Of a DNA stretch of 32,855 nt, positions 25,007 through 32,043 are shown in pieces. A program made the translations under genes and the position numbers. The stretch comes from JBGMEA01 sp964444065 (GTDB lineage: Bacteria; Bacillota; Clostridia; Eubacteriales; Anaerofustaceae): assembly GCA_964444065.1 (NCBI GenBank), contig CAYUFL010000020.1, forward strand, positions 1 through 32,855, read 5' to 3'. The notes below the pieces were generated by a model, which was given only the letters and a program-made list of their open reading frames with translations, did no database searches and had not been told where the DNA came from. Numbering within the stretch: the first letter of the stretch is position 1; every line of letters starts with the position of its first letter.

Positions 25007-25589
25007 TATCATTAAGCTGTCTGTTATTCTGCTGATCATCAGTGCAATTGCCGCTGGAGCTCTCGCTTACACGAATCAAATTACAGCACCGATGATTGAA
25101 GCTTCAAAAAAAGCTGCGGCGACTGCGGCAAGAACCGACGTTATGCCGGACGCAACCGATTTTACAGCCGTTGCGGATGATCAGTTGGCATCAATTGCCG
25201 AAAAAAACGGATTGACAACCGATGAACTCAATCAAATCTATATTGCATATAAAGACGGACAAGTAGTCGGGTATACAATTCAAACCACTTCCAAAGGATA
25301 CAGCGGCGACATTGTTGCATTGACCGGAATTTATATGGACGGAACACTTGGTGGAGTCAAAGTGCTGACCCAGACTGAAACAGCAGGTTTGGGTGCAAAA
25401 GCGCAAACCGACTGGATCGATCAATACCAAGGGAAAACGGTCAGTTCGGAATTGACGGTAATCAAACTCGGTACTCCGAACGACAGCCAGATTCAGGCGA
25501 TTACCGGTGCGACAATCACTTCCAGAGCTGTAACCAAAGCTGTAAATATGGCAAGATCGGCATTTTTGGAACTGCAGGGAGGTAATTAA
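24999..25589 (+). CDS. rnfG: Rnf complex subunit RnfG
   Basis: Extracytoplasmic flavoprotein subunit with one N-terminal transmembrane helix (about 5-24), 196 residues. The FMN-binding domain holds the flavinylation motif T-G-A-T (169-172); the Asp usual three residues before the T-G-A-T is Gln here (Q166). L-T-Q-T-E-T-A-G-L-G-A (123-133) is the conserved core. Flavinylation by an ApbE-type transferase would be needed; none is in the window. The start overlaps rnfD by 8 bp. Confidence 0.94.
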   Translation: MRDIIKLSVILLIISAIAAGALAYTNQITAPMIEASKKAAATAARTDVMPDATDFTAVADDQLASIAEKNGLTTDELNQIYIAYKDGQVVGYTIQTTSKGYSGDIVALTGIYMDGTLGGVKVLTQTETAGLGAKAQTDWIDQYQGKTVSSELTVIKLGTPNDSQIQAITGATITSRAVTKAVNMARSAFLELQGGN

Positions 25590-25592
25590 TCG

Positions 25593-26210
25593 ATGAAACT
25601 ATTAAAAACGTTCACAAACGGGATCATTGCAGAAAATCCTGTATTCCGACTCCTGCTTGGTATGTGCTCGGCGCTTGCTGTAACAACATCTGCATTTAAC
25701 AGTATTGGAATGGGTATATCGGTAACATTTGTATTGGTTTGCTCCAATCTATTTATTTCTCTGCTGAGAAAAGTAATTCCTGCAAAGATTCGTATTCCTT
25801 GCTTTATTGTTGTCATTGCTACATTCGTTACGATTGTGCAAATGGTTCTTGAAGCATTTGTTCCCGCATTGTTTAATTCTCTGGGGGTTTTCATTCCCCT
25901 GATTGTTGTTAACTGCATTATTCTTGGAAGAGCGGAAGCATTTGCTTATAAAAGTAGTGTGCTCTACTCTGTAATTGATGGTTTGGGGATGGGAATCGGA
26001 TTTACTCTCGCAATTACGATTATGGGCATTATCCGTGAAATCTTGGGTAATGGTACGGTGTTTGGCATTGCATTGTTCGGAAGTCATTTCATGCCGATGC
26101 TTGTTATGATACTTCCCCCGGGTTCTTTCCTTTTACTAGGTCTTTTAATCGGAGGACTGAATAAACTACAGGATAGACAAAGTAAGGTTAAGGAGGGTTG
26201 TTGCGAATGA
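25593..26210 (+). CDS. rnfE: Rnf complex subunit RnfE
   Basis: Six-helix membrane subunit of the RnfA/RnfE (NqrD/E) family, 205 residues. The start N-G-I-I-A-E-N-P-V-F-R-L-L-L-G is diagnostic for RnfE. VVNCIILGRAEAFA (about 108-121) carries the conserved Cys thought to hold the intramembrane iron-sulfur cluster with RnfA. It begins 3 bp after the rnfG stop and ends in an ATGA overlap with rnfA. Confidence 0.95.
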   Translation: MKLLKTFTNGIIAENPVFRLLLGMCSALAVTTSAFNSIGMGISVTFVLVCSNLFISLLRKVIPAKIRIPCFIVVIATFVTIVQMVLEAFVPALFNSLGVFIPLIVVNCIILGRAEAFAYKSSVLYSVIDGLGMGIGFTLAITIMGIIREILGNGTVFGIALFGSHFMPMLVMILPPGSFLLLGLLIGGLNKLQDRQSKVKEGCCE

Positions 26211-26785
26211 AACTGATACTGATTCTCTTAAGCACAATACTCGTAAACAACTATGTTACGGTAAAATTTCTCGGTATCTGTCCTTTTCTGGGTGTATCCA
26301 AAAAAGTTGATACTGCAATCGGAATGGGCATGGCCGTTACATTTGTTATGGCAATTGCCAGTGCCGTTACTTACGGTGTTCAGTATTTGATTTTAGAACC
26401 GCTCAATATCGGATATCTGCAGACGATTGCGTTTATTCTCGTTATCGCCGCACTCGTCCAACTTGTTGAGATGGTGCTTCAGAAAATTAGCCCTGCGCTG
26501 TATCAGGCTTTGGGCGTATATCTTCCACTGATTACGACAAACTGTGCAGTTCTGGGTGCAGCGATTATCAATATTACGAGCGGATACAATCTGATCGAAT
26601 CGATCGTATACGGTACGGGAGCCGCTCTTGGGTTCACACTTGCAATTGTATTGTTTGCGGGGATCCGTGAACGATTGGAACTTTCGAATATTCCGAAAAG
26701 CCTCCAGGGTTTCCCCATAGCATTGATTTCGGCAGGTCTGATGTCCCTTGCGTTTCTGGGATTCTCCGGACTGATTTCGCTGTAG
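26207..26785 (+). CDS. rnfA: Rnf complex subunit RnfA
   Basis: Six-helix membrane subunit paired with RnfE, 192 residues. VNNYVTVKFLGICPFLGVSKK is the conserved N-terminal block (two adjoining segments), with the cluster Cys in G-I-C-P-F-L-G, and TTNCAVLGAAI is the second Cys block. ATG 26207 is chosen over an upstream TTG because AAGGAGGG (26190-26197) has ideal spacing to it and it gives a 4-bp ATGA overlap with rnfE. Confidence 0.95.
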   Translation: MKLILILLSTILVNNYVTVKFLGICPFLGVSKKVDTAIGMGMAVTFVMAIASAVTYGVQYLILEPLNIGYLQTIAFILVIAALVQLVEMVLQKISPALYQALGVYLPLITTNCAVLGAAIINITSGYNLIESIVYGTGAALGFTLAIVLFAGIRERLELSNIPKSLQGFPIALISAGLMSLAFLGFSGLISL

Positions 26786-26810
26786 GCAGAAAGTAGGAGG
26801 AAAACAGAAA

Positions 26811-27620
26811 ATGAATGATATATTAGTTGCTACACTTGCGATCGGCATTATGGGTCTGATTCTCGGAGGAGGACTGGCGTATGCCTCGAAAGTGTTTGCG
26901 GTCGAAAAGGATCCGAAAATTGAAGAAGTGCGTGACGTGCTTCCGGGTGCGAATTGCGGCGGATGCGGCTTTCCGGGATGTGATGCGCTTGCAGACGCAA
27001 TCGTAAACGGTAACGCGAAACTGAATCAGTGCCCGGTCGGCGGGGCTGACGTAGCTGCAAAAATCGGTGCGATTATGGGTATGGAAGTCGATACCAGCGT
27101 AAAAAATGTTGCATTGGTCAGTTGTAAAGGGTGCGGAGACAACGTCACTCAAAAATTCGAATATTATGGCGTAAAAGACTGTCGGGAAGCAGTCATTGCG
27201 ATGGGCGGAGACAAAGGCTGTGCATATGGTTGTCTGGGATACGGCACATGTGTTGCAGCATGCAAGTTTGATGCGATCCATATCAATGATTGCGGCATTG
27301 CCGAAGTCGATCCTAAGAAATGTACGGCATGCGGTGCATGTATCAGTGTTTGTCCGAAGAGCGTTATTCGCTTGGTGCCTGATCCTAAAACAGTACACAT
27401 CATGTGCAATTCTCACGATAAAGGCAAAGATGTTACTTCTGTATGTAAAGTCGGTTGCATCGCTTGCGGAATATGCGTCAAGAATTGCCCGCATGATGCG
27501 ATTAAGATCGAGGAAGGAACCAACCTGCCGACCATCGATTATACGAAATGCGTGGAATGCGGTATATGTGTCGAAAAATGCCCGAAAAAAACAATTATTC
27601 AGATGGCAAAAAAACAATAA
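26811..27620 (+). CDS. rnfB: Rnf complex subunit RnfB
   Basis: Ferredoxin-accepting iron-sulfur subunit, 269 residues, with one N-terminal transmembrane helix (about 5-27). The Fe-S domain has C49, C52, C57 and C74 (N-C-G-G-C-G-F-P-G-C). Further Cys-rich segments (C105/C108, C124, C137, C141, C147, C151) and three ferredoxin-type CxxCxxC stretches (C171-181; C212-226; C247-257) give several [4Fe-4S] clusters, as in clostridial RnfB. AGGAGG precedes the ATG by a good distance; a terminator follows the stop. With rnfCDGEA it forms a complete ion-pumping complex. Confidence 0.95.
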   Translation: MNDILVATLAIGIMGLILGGGLAYASKVFAVEKDPKIEEVRDVLPGANCGGCGFPGCDALADAIVNGNAKLNQCPVGGADVAAKIGAIMGMEVDTSVKNVALVSCKGCGDNVTQKFEYYGVKDCREAVIAMGGDKGCAYGCLGYGTCVAACKFDAIHINDCGIAEVDPKKCTACGACISVCPKSVIRLVPDPKTVHIMCNSHDKGKDVTSVCKVGCIACGICVKNCPHDAIKIEEGTNLPTIDYTKCVECGICVEKCPKKTIIQMAKKQ

Positions 27621-27640
27621 ATTCAAACAGAAATTTTACG

Positions 27641-27671
27641 AAAAAATCGGATGACAACCATCCGATTTTTT
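27641..27671 (+). terminator. Intrinsic terminator after rnfB
   Basis: A perfect 13-bp stem (AAAAAATCGGATG / CATCCGATTTTTT) with a 5-nt loop and a T-run. It is symmetrical enough to work in both directions. Confidence 0.92.
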
Positions 27672-27715
27672 GCTTGTAAATATCCTGTTAATTCGAAACT
27701 TTCGTGCAGATTTCT

Positions 27716-27744
27716 TTGCAAATAAAACAAATATTTGTTATGAT
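27716..27744 (+). promoter_or_regulatory. Promoter for guaB-guaA
   Basis: TTGCAA, a 17-bp spacer and TATGAT, 32 bp before the guaB ATG. The leader is too short for a purine riboswitch. Confidence 0.68.
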
Positions 27745-27776
27745 AAATGATAATATTATGAAGAGCGGAGGAGAAT

Positions 27777-29237
27777 ATGGGCAAGATCGTGAAAGAAGGT
27801 TTTACTTTTGACGATGTGCTTCTGATTCCTCAGAAGAGTAACATTACTCCGAGAGATATAGACGTTTCAACCAATTTAACGAATAAGATTAAGTTGAATA
27901 TCCCTTTAATCAGCTCAGGTATGGATACTGTCACGGAAAGTAAACTCGCGATAGCGATGGCACGTCAGGGCGGAATCGGTATAATTCATAAAAACATGTC
28001 AATCGAAAAACAGGCAGAGCATGTTGATAAAGTAAAAAGAAGTGAACACGGCGTCATTATCGATCCGTTTTTTTTAACCGAAAAGCACGCGGTTGGCGAT
28101 GCATTGGAATTAATGGAAAAATATCACATTTCGGGTGTTCCGATTGTCAGAGAAAAAAAACTGGTCGGGATTATTACGAATCGGGATTTGCGATTTGAAA
28201 ATGATCCGCATAAACCGATCATCGAGGCCATGACGAAAGATAATCTGATTACTGCACCGGAAGGAACAACGCTGGTACAAGCGGAAGGAATCCTGAAGAA
28301 ATACAAGATTGAAAAACTTCCGATTGTCGATGGTGACGGTAATCTCAAAGGTCTGATTACAATCAAGGATATTGAGAAATCGATCCAGTATCCCAACGCT
28401 GCGAAAGATTCGTTTGGCAGACTTCTTTGCGGTGCTGCCGTAGGGGTCGGCTCCGATTGTCTGAATCGTATTGCTGCATTATATACGGCAAAAGTAGATG
28501 TCATCGTTGTCGATACGGCACACGGACATTCGGACAATGTGATTAAGACAATCCGAACGATCAAAGAGTCCTATCCTGATTTGCAAGTGGTGGCCGGCAA
28601 TGTTGCAACGGCAAAAGGAACACGGGATTTGATTGAAGCAGGGGCGGATGCGGTGAAGGTGGGAATCGGATCCGGTTCTGTTTGTACGACAAGAATTGTC
28701 GCAGGAATCGGCGTTCCCCAAATCAGCGCGGTGATGGATTGCGCGGAAATGGCGGACAAATTCGATATTCCGATTATCGCTGACGGCGGAATCAAATATT
28801 CCGGGGACATTACAAAGGCAATTGCTGCGGGAGCTTCGACAGTAATGATCGGCAGTCTGCTTGCCGGAACGGACGAAAGTCCCGGAGAAGCAATGATATA
28901 TCAGGGGCACAGATTCAAATCTTATCGAGGCATGCTTTCTCTTGGAGCGATGCATCAGGAGTTTGGCAGCAGCGACCGGAATTTTCACGAAAATCAGAAA
29001 AAGCTGGTGCCGGAGGGTGTGGAAGCTCGCGTTGCTTTTAAAGGAACTGTGGCAGAAGTTGTCTATCAGATGATCGGCGGACTCCGTGCCGGTATGGGGT
29101 ATTGCGGTTGTGCTACAATTAAAGAGTTGAAGGAAAAAACACAGTTCGTAAAAATAACCGCCGCATCTCTTATTGAAGGTCATCCGCACGATATTGCAAT
29201 TGTCAAAGAGTCTCCGAATTATTCGAAGGAGTTTTAA
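27777..29237 (+). CDS. guaB: IMP dehydrogenase
   Basis: Oxidises IMP to XMP with NAD+, the committed step of GMP synthesis; 486 residues. The start contains the family block T-F-D-D-V-L-L-I-P. Two CBS domains lie at about 95-205. The catalytic loop is G-I-G-S-G-S-V-C-T-T-R with C303 (the usual loop has G-P-G-S-I-C, a minor change). The flap and second-half block GAMHQEFGSSDR and C-terminal YCGCATI are present, though the flap is less standard. GGAGG precedes the ATG, and guaA starts 4 bp after the stop. Confidence 0.96.
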   Translation: MGKIVKEGFTFDDVLLIPQKSNITPRDIDVSTNLTNKIKLNIPLISSGMDTVTESKLAIAMARQGGIGIIHKNMSIEKQAEHVDKVKRSEHGVIIDPFFLTEKHAVGDALELMEKYHISGVPIVREKKLVGIITNRDLRFENDPHKPIIEAMTKDNLITAPEGTTLVQAEGILKKYKIEKLPIVDGDGNLKGLITIKDIEKSIQYPNAAKDSFGRLLCGAAVGVGSDCLNRIAALYTAKVDVIVVDTAHGHSDNVIKTIRTIKESYPDLQVVAGNVATAKGTRDLIEAGADAVKVGIGSGSVCTTRIVAGIGVPQISAVMDCAEMADKFDIPIIADGGIKYSGDITKAIAAGASTVMIGSLLAGTDESPGEAMIYQGHRFKSYRGMLSLGAMHQEFGSSDRNFHENQKKLVPEGVEARVAFKGTVAEVVYQMIGGLRAGMGYCGCATIKELKEKTQFVKITAASLIEGHPHDIAIVKESPNYSKEF

Positions 29238-29241
29238 CCAC

Positions 29242-30777
29242 ATGATGGAAAAAGAAACAGTCATTGTCCTAGATTTTGGTGGACAGTACAATCAGCTCAT
29301 CGCACGCAGAGTAAGGGAAGCCAATGTTTATTGTGAAGTATTGCCTTATGATGTTTCGCTTGATATCTTACGCGAGAAAGACCCGAAAGGTATTATTCTG
29401 ACCGGAGGGCCTTCCAGTGTCTATGCGCCCAATGCGCCGATATGTTCCGACGAAGTATTCCGGCTCGGTATTCCTGTACTTGGCATTTGCTATGGAATGC
29501 AGTTGATCGCCAAATCGACCGACGGCACTGTGCAACACTGTGATGTCAGTGAATATGGTAGAATCCACTTAAAAACCAAACAGAAAAGCGTTTTGTTTGA
29601 AAAGACAGAACCGGAATTTAATGTGTGGATGAGTCATACGGACCGTGTTTCGAAGGAACCATCCGGATTTAGCGTTACCGCAGGTACGGACGACTGCCCG
29701 ATCGGTGCAATGGAATGTCCTGAAAAGGGGCTTTATGCAGTGCAATTTCATCCCGAAGTGACCCACTGTGAATTTGGCGAGCAGATACTCAATAATTTTT
29801 TGTTTGGAGTCTGCGGACTGCATGGCAGTTGGTCTATGAAGGATTTTGCGTCGCGTAAGATCGAAGAAATCAAATCGACAGTAAAAGACGATAAGGTACT
29901 GTGTGCGCTCAGTGGCGGAGTTGATTCTTCCGTAGCGGCGGTACTTGTTCATAAAGCGATCGGCAAGAATTTAACCTGTATTTTTGTGGATCACGGCTTG
30001 CTTCGCAAGGGGGAAGCCGAAAGTGTGGAACGGGTATTTACGAAGCATTTTAATATGAATTTCATTCGGGTGAATGCATCCGAACGTTTTTTCAAAAAGC
30101 TGGAAGGCATCACGGAACCGGAACAAAAACGCAAGATCATCGGTGAAGAGTTTATTCGTGTTTTCGAGGAAGAAGCAGAAAAGCTCAAGGACATCAAATA
30201 TCTTCTCCAGGGCACGATATATCCCGATGTGATTGAGAGCGGAAGCAAAAATGCGGCGGTCATTAAGAGCCATCACAATGTGGGCGGGTTGCCCGAAGAT
30301 ATTTCCTTCACGCTGCTGGAACCTCTTCGCGAACTGTTCAAGGACGAAGTGCGCAAAGTAGGCAGAGAGCTTGATATCGACGACGAGATTGTCAGTCGTC
30401 AACCGTTTCCCGGACCGGGGCTGGGTATTCGTGTCATTGGAGAAGTGACAAAAGAGAAGGTTGAAATTCTCCAGAATGCGGACGCAATTTTCCGCGAAGA
30501 AATCATGAACAGTGATTATCGAACCCAGATATGGCAGTATTTTGCCGTTTTGCCGGGCAATCGTACGGTTGGTGTGATGGGTGATGAACGGACATACGAT
30601 TACACCATCGGACTGCGTGCGGTCACAAGCGTAGATGGAATGACTGCGGACTGGGCGCGGATTGATCTTGACACATTGGCGAAAATATCCAACCGCATCG
30701 TCAATGAAGTGGATCATGTCAGCCGTGTGGTGTATGACATCACAAGTAAACCACCCGGGACGATCGAGTGGGAATGA
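29242..30777 (+). CDS. guaA: GMP synthase (glutamine-hydrolysing)
   Basis: Aminates XMP to GMP using glutamine and ATP; 511 residues, normal length. The glutamine amidotransferase domain has the nucleophile C83 in GICYGMQ and the His-Glu pair in QFHPEVTH; the ATP pyrophosphatase domain has the P-loop LSGGVDSS; the dimerisation domain ends canonically K-P-P-G-T-I-E-W-E. ATG 29242 is chosen because AAGGAG (29226-29231) sits 10 bp ahead and it starts after the guaB stop; an in-frame ATG at 29173 lies deep in guaB. The 3' end of guaA is a known integration hotspot, and a recombinase gene lies about 1.3 kb downstream here. Confidence 0.96.
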   Translation: MMEKETVIVLDFGGQYNQLIARRVREANVYCEVLPYDVSLDILREKDPKGIILTGGPSSVYAPNAPICSDEVFRLGIPVLGICYGMQLIAKSTDGTVQHCDVSEYGRIHLKTKQKSVLFEKTEPEFNVWMSHTDRVSKEPSGFSVTAGTDDCPIGAMECPEKGLYAVQFHPEVTHCEFGEQILNNFLFGVCGLHGSWSMKDFASRKIEEIKSTVKDDKVLCALSGGVDSSVAAVLVHKAIGKNLTCIFVDHGLLRKGEAESVERVFTKHFNMNFIRVNASERFFKKLEGITEPEQKRKIIGEEFIRVFEEEAEKLKDIKYLLQGTIYPDVIESGSKNAAVIKSHHNVGGLPEDISFTLLEPLRELFKDEVRKVGRELDIDDEIVSRQPFPGPGLGIRVIGEVTKEKVEILQNADAIFREEIMNSDYRTQIWQYFAVLPGNRTVGVMGDERTYDYTIGLRAVTSVDGMTADWARIDLDTLAKISNRIVNEVDHVSRVVYDITSKPPGTIEWE

Positions 30778-30784
30778 ATAACGA

Positions 30785-30830
30785 AATCCCGAAAGCTCGC
30801 TATTCATGCGGGTTTTCGGGATTCTTTTTT
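30785..30830 (+). terminator. Intrinsic terminator after guaA
   Basis: A perfect outer stem (AATCCCGAAA / TTTCGGGATT), an inner partly paired segment and six T residues. Confidence 0.88.
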
Positions 30831-30834
30831 ACCT

Positions 30835-30855
30835 TTTGATAACAGTTTGATAACA
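30835..30855. repeat. Tandem 10-bp direct repeat beside guaA
   Basis: TTTGATAACA occurs twice with an 11-bp period (30835-30844 and 30846-30855), about 60 bp after the guaA stop. The one-helical-turn spacing and position suit integrase arm-type binding sites at an element end (inference). Confidence 0.5.
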
Positions 30856-30931
30856 CGAGCATTTGGGGCATTCATTCCGCACCGCCAGTGGTTAGCGGGT
30901 ATATGACCCGTAAACAATGCTCTATCCATCG

Positions 30932-30973
30932 AAAACGGCCTTGCTGATTGGAAAGTCAGCAGGGCCGTTTTTT
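30932..30973 (+). terminator. Intrinsic terminator between guaA and the XRE gene
   Basis: A 16-bp stem (AAAACGGCCTTGCTGA / TCAGCAGGGCCGTTTT, one G-U pair) with an 8-nt loop, then T residues. On the plus strand no gene ends just before it; it may insulate the element from guaA readthrough or stop the leftward XRE transcript. Confidence 0.8.
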
Positions 30974-30992
30974 GATTGTGCGGAAAAGGTGC

Positions 30993-31520
30993 TTATTTCT
31001 TCTTTTTTAAAGCTGCTACGATGGCATCGCTTAGTTCTTGGGAAGGAATCTTAACCCACCGCTGTGTGGTGTCAAATTCGGGGTATCTGTATCGCCACTG
31101 GTCGTATTCTTCTGTTGAGATTTCTCCGGTTTCCAGCTTAGCGGCCTGCTCCTGCCAAGCGGTAAGCATCTTGAGCATTTCATCATAAATATGACCTTTG
31201 GACTTGTCCAGTCGCAGGCAGATCTCTCCGTCGATCTCGGCGATTTGCAAACCGCGCAAATCTTCCAGCACAAAGAGAGTGTGCATGAGTCCGATATTGC
31301 TGTCAATATCGGGAACATCCAGGGCGTGTGGAGAAACCTCCAAGATGGCAGCAAAGGATTTTGTCAAATCGGCCTTTGGCGTTCTTGTGCCGGATTCATA
31401 TTGTGCCATGCGAACATCAGCGGTCTTCTCGTCAAAGCCGATCGTCATTCCAAGATATTTCTGCGTCATGCCGCGCAGATTGCGGATAAACCGGATTCTT
31501 TCACCAATTGCCATAGTCAT
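30993..31520 (-). CDS. XRE family HTH regulator of integrative element
   Basis: Cro/CI-type repressor, 175 residues. The N-terminal helix-turn-helix spans about 4-62 (I-G-E-R-I-R-F-I-R-N-L-R-G-M-T-Q, then Q-Y-E-S-G-T-R-T-P-K). The C-terminal part is mostly helical and acidic with no recognised enzyme domain; it ends in a Lys run. Two ATGs two codons apart (31520 and 31514) both have an acceptable ribosome site; the shorter form starting M-A-I-G-E-R is equally likely. It is transcribed away from xis and int and is the probable owner of the repeated operator sites between them. Confidence 0.85.
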   Translation of the reverse strand: MTMAIGERIRFIRNLRGMTQKYLGMTIGFDEKTADVRMAQYESGTRTPKADLTKSFAAILEVSPHALDVPDIDSNIGLMHTLFVLEDLRGLQIAEIDGEICLRLDKSKGHIYDEMLKMLTAWQEQAAKLETGEISTEEYDQWRYRYPEFDTTQRWVKIPSQELSDAIVAALKKKK

Positions 31521-31551
31521 TCCCCTGTCCTGTTAAATTAATCCTGGCGTC

Positions 31552-31581
31552 AGTATAGCATATATGTTTAAGGGCAGTCAA
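31552..31581 (-). promoter_or_regulatory. Promoter for XRE regulator
   Basis: On the minus strand TTGACT, an 18-bp spacer and TATACT with an extended -10 TG (TGCTATACT). A GTTTA half-site sits in the spacer. Confidence 0.72.
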
Positions 31582-31587
31582 GAACAA

Positions 31588-31606
31588 CTTAAATAAAAAA
31601 GTTTAG
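31588..31606. promoter_or_regulatory. Operator-like site 1 (TTAAA-N-GTTTA type)
   Basis: CTTAAA and GTTTAG flank an A-rich centre. It is one of three similar inverted sites between the XRE gene and xis, just upstream of the XRE -35 box. Confidence 0.55.
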
Positions 31607-31624
31607 TATTTTGCCGCAAGCCGC

Positions 31625-31653
31625 TTGACTTAAACAAAAATGTTAAGTACAAT
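31625..31653 (+). promoter_or_regulatory. Promoter for xis-int
   Basis: TTGACT, a 17-bp spacer and TACAAT. Operator-like site 2 fills the spacer and site 3 lies just past the expected transcription start, a layout for strong repression. Confidence 0.72.
31628..31647. promoter_or_regulatory. Operator-like site 2, in the xis promoter spacer
   Basis: ACTTAAACA and TGTTAAGT form an inverted pair around an A-tract. It overlaps the -35 box edge and the whole spacer of the xis promoter. Confidence 0.6.
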
Positions 31654-31656
31654 GAG

Positions 31657-31676
31657 ACTAAACAAAAAAGTTTAAC
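31657..31676. promoter_or_regulatory. Operator-like site 3, at the xis transcription start
   Basis: TAAAC-N6-GTTTA with a poly-A centre, the most symmetrical of the three sites. Centres of sites 2 and 3 are about 29 bp apart, near three helical turns. Confidence 0.6.
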
Positions 31677-31834
31677 TGAATGACCGTCTGAGCAGATACC
31701 TTCCGGGGAAGTAGGCCATAACCTCCAAAGAGCGAGCCTGCCAAGGAAGAGAGAACGGCAAAGCGCCACGCAAGGTTGCCTGTCAGGAACCTGCATCGGG
31801 TAGAACGGCAAGTTAATCATAGGAGGTAAAATTT
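31677..31834 (+). other. Untranslated leader of xis
   Basis: About 160 bp between the operator sites and the xis start with no ORF of note. It has short hairpins (CTTCC-GG-GGAAG near 31700) and repeated G-C-C-T-G-C-C / T-T-G-C-C-T-G-T and A-A-C-G-G-C-A-A words. It ends in AGGAGG before the TTG start. Composition is visibly less AT-rich than the promoter region. No riboswitch class is recognised. Confidence 0.5.
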
Positions 31835-32023
31835 TTGGCAGAAAAGATGTTTATGAGGGTTGATGAGGTTGCACAGTCGCTGGATGTGTCAATACCATAC
31901 GCATACAAACTCATCCGGCAACTCAATGAAGAACTCAAGAAAAAAGGCTGTATCACCATCGCAGGCAGGATTGACCGCAAATATTTCTACGAAAAATTCT
32001 ATGCTTCATACGCAAAGAACTGA
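31835..32023 (+). CDS. xis: Excisionase-like small HTH protein
   Basis: Small DNA-binding protein of 62 residues with a MerR/excisionase-type helix-turn-helix (F-M-R-V-D-E-V-A-Q-S-L-D-V-S followed by A-Y-K-L-I-R). Such proteins direct the recombinase toward excision. A TTG start is chosen because AGGAGG is 8 bp ahead of it; the first ATG at 31847 would be too far from the site and trim four residues. It is followed by the integrase gene 20 bp later, in one transcript. Confidence 0.8.
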   Translation: MAEKMFMRVDEVAQSLDVSIPYAYKLIRQLNEELKKKGCITIAGRIDRKYFYEKFYASYAKN

Positions 32024-32043
32024 AACGAAGGAGGATGTAATCA

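Noticed and set aside
26823..27626. 267-codon antisense ORF opposite rnfB
   Set aside because: It mirrors the rnfB codon pattern, has no family motif and no ribosome site; rnfB is certain from its cysteine motifs.
27672..27776. Purine riboswitch before guaB
   Set aside because: The promoter leaves a leader of only about 25 nt before the ATG; no aptamer fits.
29971..30807. 278-codon antisense ORF opposite guaA
   Set aside because: Shadow of the guaA reading frame; no recognisable domain.
30857..30922. tRNA-like shape: GAGCATT and AATGCTC 66 nt apart, with CCGC-CAGTGGTTA-GCGG inside
   Set aside because: The D-arm resembles a tRNA, but there is no T-arm with a TTCGA-type loop, no correct anticodon arm with T33, and the spacing after the first strand is wrong. 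At most it is a remnant or chance fold.
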